Origin: DASSTJ01 sp035707965
GTDB lineage: Bacteria > Actinomycetota > Actinomycetes > Actinomycetales > Angustibacteraceae
NCBI GenBank assembly: GCA_035707965.1
Contig: DASSTJ010000001.1
Coordinates: 1 to 23,390 of the forward strand
DNA length: 23,390 nucleotides
Direction of reading: 5' to 3'
Shown here: piece by piece, positions 20,609 through 23,390 of the stretch
Numbering within the stretch: position 1 is the first letter of the stretch
How the letters are laid out: every line of letters begins with the position of its first letter
The notes under the pieces: generated by a model
The model's input: only the letters and a program-made list of their open reading frames with translations
Database searches by the model: none
Told to the model about the DNA's origin: nothing
Translations under genes and position numbers: made by a program

Positions 20609-21654
20609 TGCCGGGCAACTCCCAGCGCAAGGGCGCGACGCGCAAGGGCGCGTCCCGCAAGGGGCCGACCGCCGGCAGCGGCGGCCAGCGTCGCCGCAGC
20701 CTCGAGGGCAAGGGCCCGACGCCGAAGGCCGCCGACCGTGACAAGCACGTCGCCGCCAAGAAGCGGCGGGCGGCGCAGCGGCGGGACGAGGCGCTGAGCA
20801 AGGGCAAGGGCGGCAGCCGGACGTCGTCCGCCACCGGTCGTGGTGCGTCGTCCGCCACCGGTCGCAGCCGCCGTCCGGCGCAGGGGCGCGCGCGTGCGGG
20901 CAAGCAGTCCAGCGAGATGGTCGCGGGGCGCAACAGCGTGCTCGAAGCGCTGCGGGCCGACCTGCCGGTGACCGCGGTGTACGTGGCCAGCCGCATCGAC
21001 TCCGATGACCGCGTCCGCGAGGCGATGAAGATCGCTGCTGCGCGTGGCCTGCCGATGCTCGAGACGCCGCGCGGCGAGCTCGACCGGCTGACCGACGGAG
21101 CCATCCACCAGGGCCTCGCCTTGCAGGTGCCGCCGTACGAGTACGCGCACCCCGCCGACCTGGTGGCGGCCGCGGACGACGCGGGTCAGGCCGCGCTGCT
21201 CGTTGCCCTCGACGGCGTCACCGACCCTCGCAACCTCGGGGCCGTCGTCCGGTCCGTGGCGGCCTTCGGCGGTCACGGCGTGATCGTCCCCGAGCGGCGC
21301 GCCGCCGGCATGACTGCCGCGGCGTGGAAGACGTCCGCCGGTGCTGCCTCGCGCGTGCCCGTCGCTCGCGTCACCAACCTGACCCGCGGGCTCGAGGACC
21401 TGAAGAGCGCCGGCTGCTTCGTGCTGGGCCTCGACATGGACGGCGACGTCGCCCTGCCCGACCTGGCCCTCGCCCACGAACCCGTGGTGCTCGTCGTCGG
21501 CTCCGAGGGCAAGGGGCTGTCGCGCCTCGTGCGCGAGACGTGCGACGTCGTCGTGTCGATCCCGATGCACGCGGCCACGGAGTCGCTCAACGCTGGTGTC
21601 GCAGCGGGCGTCGCGCTCTACGAGGTGGCCCGCCGGCGTCAGGGCAAGGGCTGA
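20608..21654 (+). CDS. rlmB: 23S rRNA (guanosine-2'-O)-methyltransferase RlmB, TrmH family
   Basis: This SpoU/TrmH-class enzyme methylates the ribose 2'-OH of an rRNA guanosine using S-adenosylmethionine. After a disordered Lys/Arg/Gly-rich N-terminus of about 100 residues, the 348-residue protein has a substrate-binding domain (MVAGRNSVLEALRADLPV onward). The knotted methyltransferase domain follows with motif 1 DGVTDPRNLGAVVRSVAAFG, motif 2 VVLVVGSEGKGLSRLV and motif 3 IPMHAATESLNAGVAAGVALYE. The basic tail is usual in actinobacterial homologues and holds a perfect 19-base direct repeat (20822-20840 and 20846-20864) encoding SSATGR twice. Coupling with cysS by TGATG is conserved in this phylum. 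The exact rRNA position is assumed from the family. Confidence 0.93.
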   Translation: MPGNSQRKGATRKGASRKGPTAGSGGQRRRSLEGKGPTPKAADRDKHVAAKKRRAAQRRDEALSKGKGGSRTSSATGRGASSATGRSRRPAQGRARAGKQSSEMVAGRNSVLEALRADLPVTAVYVASRIDSDDRVREAMKIAAARGLPMLETPRGELDRLTDGAIHQGLALQVPPYEYAHPADLVAAADDAGQAALLVALDGVTDPRNLGAVVRSVAAFGGHGVIVPERRAAGMTAAAWKTSAGAASRVPVARVTNLTRGLEDLKSAGCFVLGLDMDGDVALPDLALAHEPVVLVVGSEGKGLSRLVRETCDVVVSIPMHAATESLNAGVAAGVALYEVARRRQGKG

Positions 21655-21721
21655 ACGGCCCTGCACTTCCTCGCGGCACCGCGAGCACGCTGAGTCGATC
21701 AGCGCCGACGAGGACCTGCAC

Positions 21722-21750
21722 CACCTCGAGGTCTGGCCTGACCTGAGGTG
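21722..21750 (+). terminator. Hairpin after rlmB
   Basis: CACCTC-G-AGGT (21722-21732) pairs with ACCTGAGGTG (21741-21750) with one bulged G and an eight-base loop. There is no T-run. It lies 67 bases past the rlmB stop and 52 bases before the sulfatase start, so it could end the cysS-rlmB transcript or act in the sulfatase leader. Confidence 0.45.
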
Positions 21751-21802
21751 TGGCTCGGTGCCGTCGGCCCTGCCGTGTGCTGGTGACCGAAGGAGAGCAG
21801 CC

Positions 21803-23281
21803 ATGGGCACGCTGACACGACGAGTCCGGGCCGTGGGGATCGGCCTTCTGATCTCGACCCTGGTGGCCTGGGGTCCCCCGCTGGCCACCGCTGGCGCCGC
21901 GGTCTCTGGCCGAGGCACGGCAGCCACGACCACCACCACCACCACGGCTACGGCTGCCGCCGCCACGCGCCCGAACATCTTCTTCTACAACCTCGACGAC
22001 CTCCGCGACGCCCTGCCCGGAGGGCTGGACCCGCTGCAGTTCATGCCGAAGACGCGGCAGTGGATGGCAAGCGGCACGAGGTTCATGAACCACTTCGTGG
22101 CCGACCCCGCGTGCTGCCCGTCGCGCGCCTCGATGATGACGGGTCGTTACCCGCACAACAACGGCGTGCGTCTGCAGTCGCAGGGCCCGAACTTCGACTA
22201 CCAGCACTCGATGGCCTGCTACCTCGACGGTGCGGGCTACGCGACGTACGAGGACGGCAAGTTCCTCACGACCTGGCCGCGCACGAAGCTGCCACCCTGC
22301 TTCGACCACTCCACGGTGATCTGGGGCGGCTACCTCGACGTCGCCTCCAAACGCGACGGCAGATCGGTGAAGACGTCGGGCTACTCGACGTCGGTGCTCG
22401 GCGCCAGAGGCCGTGAGTACATCAACGACGCGTTGACCCGCGCAGCCCCCTTCCTGCTCTACGAGACACCCCAGGCGCCGCACTGGGTCAACACGACCCT
22501 GCCGGACGGCACCGCGACCCGACTCGCGATCCCGGAGGCCAAGTACGCCAGCGCACCCGTCGGGTCCTGCGCGGGGGTCAGGGAGACCGACCGCAGCGAC
22601 AAGCCTCCGTATGTGCGGCTCACCAACTTCTCGGCGGTGAAGTCGCAGCAGATGTGCGAGAGCCAGCTGCGCGCGATCATGACGGCGGACGACGAGTTCG
22701 GCGCCACCATGCAGCTGCTGTCCGACCGCGGCGTGCTCGACAACACGCTCGTGATCTTCTCGTCCGACAACGGCTACAACTGGGGCGAGCACGGGCGCAC
22801 GGAGAAGTTCGTGCCGTACGAGCCCTCGCTCAAGGTGCCGCTGCTCGTGCGCTGGCCCGGACACTTCGCGGCCGGGACCGACACGACGCGGCTGGCGACC
22901 TACACCGACCTGCTGCCGACGATGCTGGAGGCGGCCGGTGTGACCATCCCCGCCACCGCACCACGGCTGGACGGTGAGTCGCTGCTGCAGCCGTCGCGGC
23001 GCACGATGGTGTACGCCGAGTACTACAAGGACTCGGCCAACGGTGCGATCGAGACCTGGAAGCTGGTGCGCACCCGGACCGCCAAGTACATCCAGACGTA
23101 CAACAGCACCGGCGGTGTGACGTTCCGGGAGTACTACGACCTGGTCGCCGACCCGGCCGAGAACCTCAACCTGCTGGGCGACGGCACCACGGCGAACGAC
23201 CCGCCGGCCAGCACGATCACCACCTTGCGGACGCGCCTGACCGCGTTCTCCACCTGCTCCGGCGCGGCGTGCGTGGGCTGA
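21803..23281 (+). CDS. Secreted formylglycine-type sulfatase
   Basis: Type I sulfatases hydrolyse sulfate esters using a cysteine converted to formylglycine. The 492-residue protein has a signal peptide (charged RR near residue 6, hydrophobic core 11-30, likely cleavage after the Ala-rich stretch near 33). A short poly-Thr/Ala linker follows, then the metal-binding Asp65-Asp66 (FYNLDDL), the modification motif CCPSR with Cys104 as the modified residue and RASMMTGRYPHNN, and a second metal site SSDNGYNWGEHG (Asp322-Asn323). The usual TDDQ of sulfatases reads LDDL here. AGGAG is seven bases before the ATG. The substrate, perhaps a sulfated polysaccharide or glycosaminoglycan, is unknown. No formylglycine-generating enzyme is visible in the window. 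A hairpin follows closely. Confidence 0.9.
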   Translation: MGTLTRRVRAVGIGLLISTLVAWGPPLATAGAAVSGRGTAATTTTTTTATAAAATRPNIFFYNLDDLRDALPGGLDPLQFMPKTRQWMASGTRFMNHFVADPACCPSRASMMTGRYPHNNGVRLQSQGPNFDYQHSMACYLDGAGYATYEDGKFLTTWPRTKLPPCFDHSTVIWGGYLDVASKRDGRSVKTSGYSTSVLGARGREYINDALTRAAPFLLYETPQAPHWVNTTLPDGTATRLAIPEAKYASAPVGSCAGVRETDRSDKPPYVRLTNFSAVKSQQMCESQLRAIMTADDEFGATMQLLSDRGVLDNTLVIFSSDNGYNWGEHGRTEKFVPYEPSLKVPLLVRWPGHFAAGTDTTRLATYTDLLPTMLEAAGVTIPATAPRLDGESLLQPSRRTMVYAEYYKDSANGAIETWKLVRTRTAKYIQTYNSTGGVTFREYYDLVADPAENLNLLGDGTTANDPPASTITTLRTRLTAFSTCSGAACVG

Positions 23282-23295
23282 CGGCGCGGTAGCAA

Positions 23296-23337
23296 GCGGT
23301 GCACCTGGTGGCGCGGCTGCGTCGCCAGGTGCACCGC
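23296..23337 (+). terminator. Strong hairpin terminator after the sulfatase gene
   Basis: GCGGTGCACCTGG (23296-23308) pairs perfectly with CCAGGTGCACCGC (23325-23337), a 13-bp GC-rich stem with a 16-base loop, 14 bases after the sulfatase stop. There is no T-run, as is usual for terminators in GC-rich actinobacteria. Confidence 0.75.
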
Positions 23338-23372
23338 CCGCCGCCCCCAAGGTTCAGTGATGCGGTCTGCCC

Positions 23373-23390
23373 AGACACGCCCGCGTGTCT
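23373..23390. promoter_or_regulatory. Inverted repeat AGACACGC-CC-GCGTGTCT at the window end
   Basis: Eight-base arms around CC make an 18-base near-perfect palindrome that ends exactly at the last base. It may be an operator or a terminator of whatever lies beyond; the window edge prevents a decision. Confidence 0.45.

Overview
This window comes from a very GC-rich actinobacterium; GC looks like about 70% or more by eye and was not computed. Supporting signs are the GTG starts, many 4-base ATGA/GTGA gene overlaps, two apparently leaderless genes with a TAnnnT box six bases before GTG, and an S-(hydroxymethyl)mycothiol dehydrogenase, since mycothiol is an actinobacterial thiol. Genus cannot be fixed; a Micrococcales-type soil or plant-associated actinomycete is a guess.

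Layout. (1) Positions 6006 down to 1, minus strand: one tightly packed operon encoding the E1-alpha, E1-beta and E2 subunits of a 2-oxoacid dehydrogenase (pyruvate/acetoin type), then PTS enzyme I, then galactitol-type PTS IIB and a IIC that runs off the window. E2 and enzyme I overlap by four bases, so a dehydrogenase complex and PTS chemistry are translationally linked. HPr is encoded divergently at 6159. E3 and IIA are not in the window. (2) 6483-6983: ispF, with no 5' leader visible, converging with a DUF47/PhoU-like gene and a Pit-family phosphate permease (6967-8609, minus). (3) 8747-13031: an ABC importer operon (lipoprotein, fused double permease, ATPase) ending in a small zinc-ribbon gene. 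The binding protein looks like the AfuA/PhnS group but lacks the tyrosine pair expected of ferric-binding proteins. (4) 13041-14794, minus: a SorC-family sugar regulator coupled to a degenerate IspD-like cytidylyltransferase. Divergent from it (14976-17128) are a metallo-beta-lactamase/beta-CASP-like protein and a HAD phosphatase. (5) 17139-18856, minus: formaldehyde detoxification pair (mycothiol-dependent dehydrogenase plus a glyoxalase-II-like hydrolase). (6) 18897-19053: a 70-bp tandem repeat carrying a nested hairpin, directly before leaderless cysS. (7) 19100-21654: cysS-rlmB pair. (8) 21803-23281: secreted sulfatase with a formylglycine motif, followed by a strong hairpin.

How it fits together. 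ispF, cysS and rlmB are commonly neighbours in actinobacteria. Here ispF is about 12 kb from cysS, and the interval is rich in phosphate-themed genes: Pit/DUF47, a candidate organophosphate importer, a cytidylyltransferase-like protein, a HAD phosphatase and a SorC regulator (a family that senses phosphorylated sugars). With the neighbouring PTS operon, the region reads as carbohydrate/phosphoester uptake and processing. The least described parts are the SorC/IspD-like/beta-CASP/HAD/ABC/zinc-ribbon locus and the dehydrogenase-PTS operon. No rRNA, tRNA, CRISPR array, transposase or integrase was seen. No gene-free stretch exceeds 300 bases.
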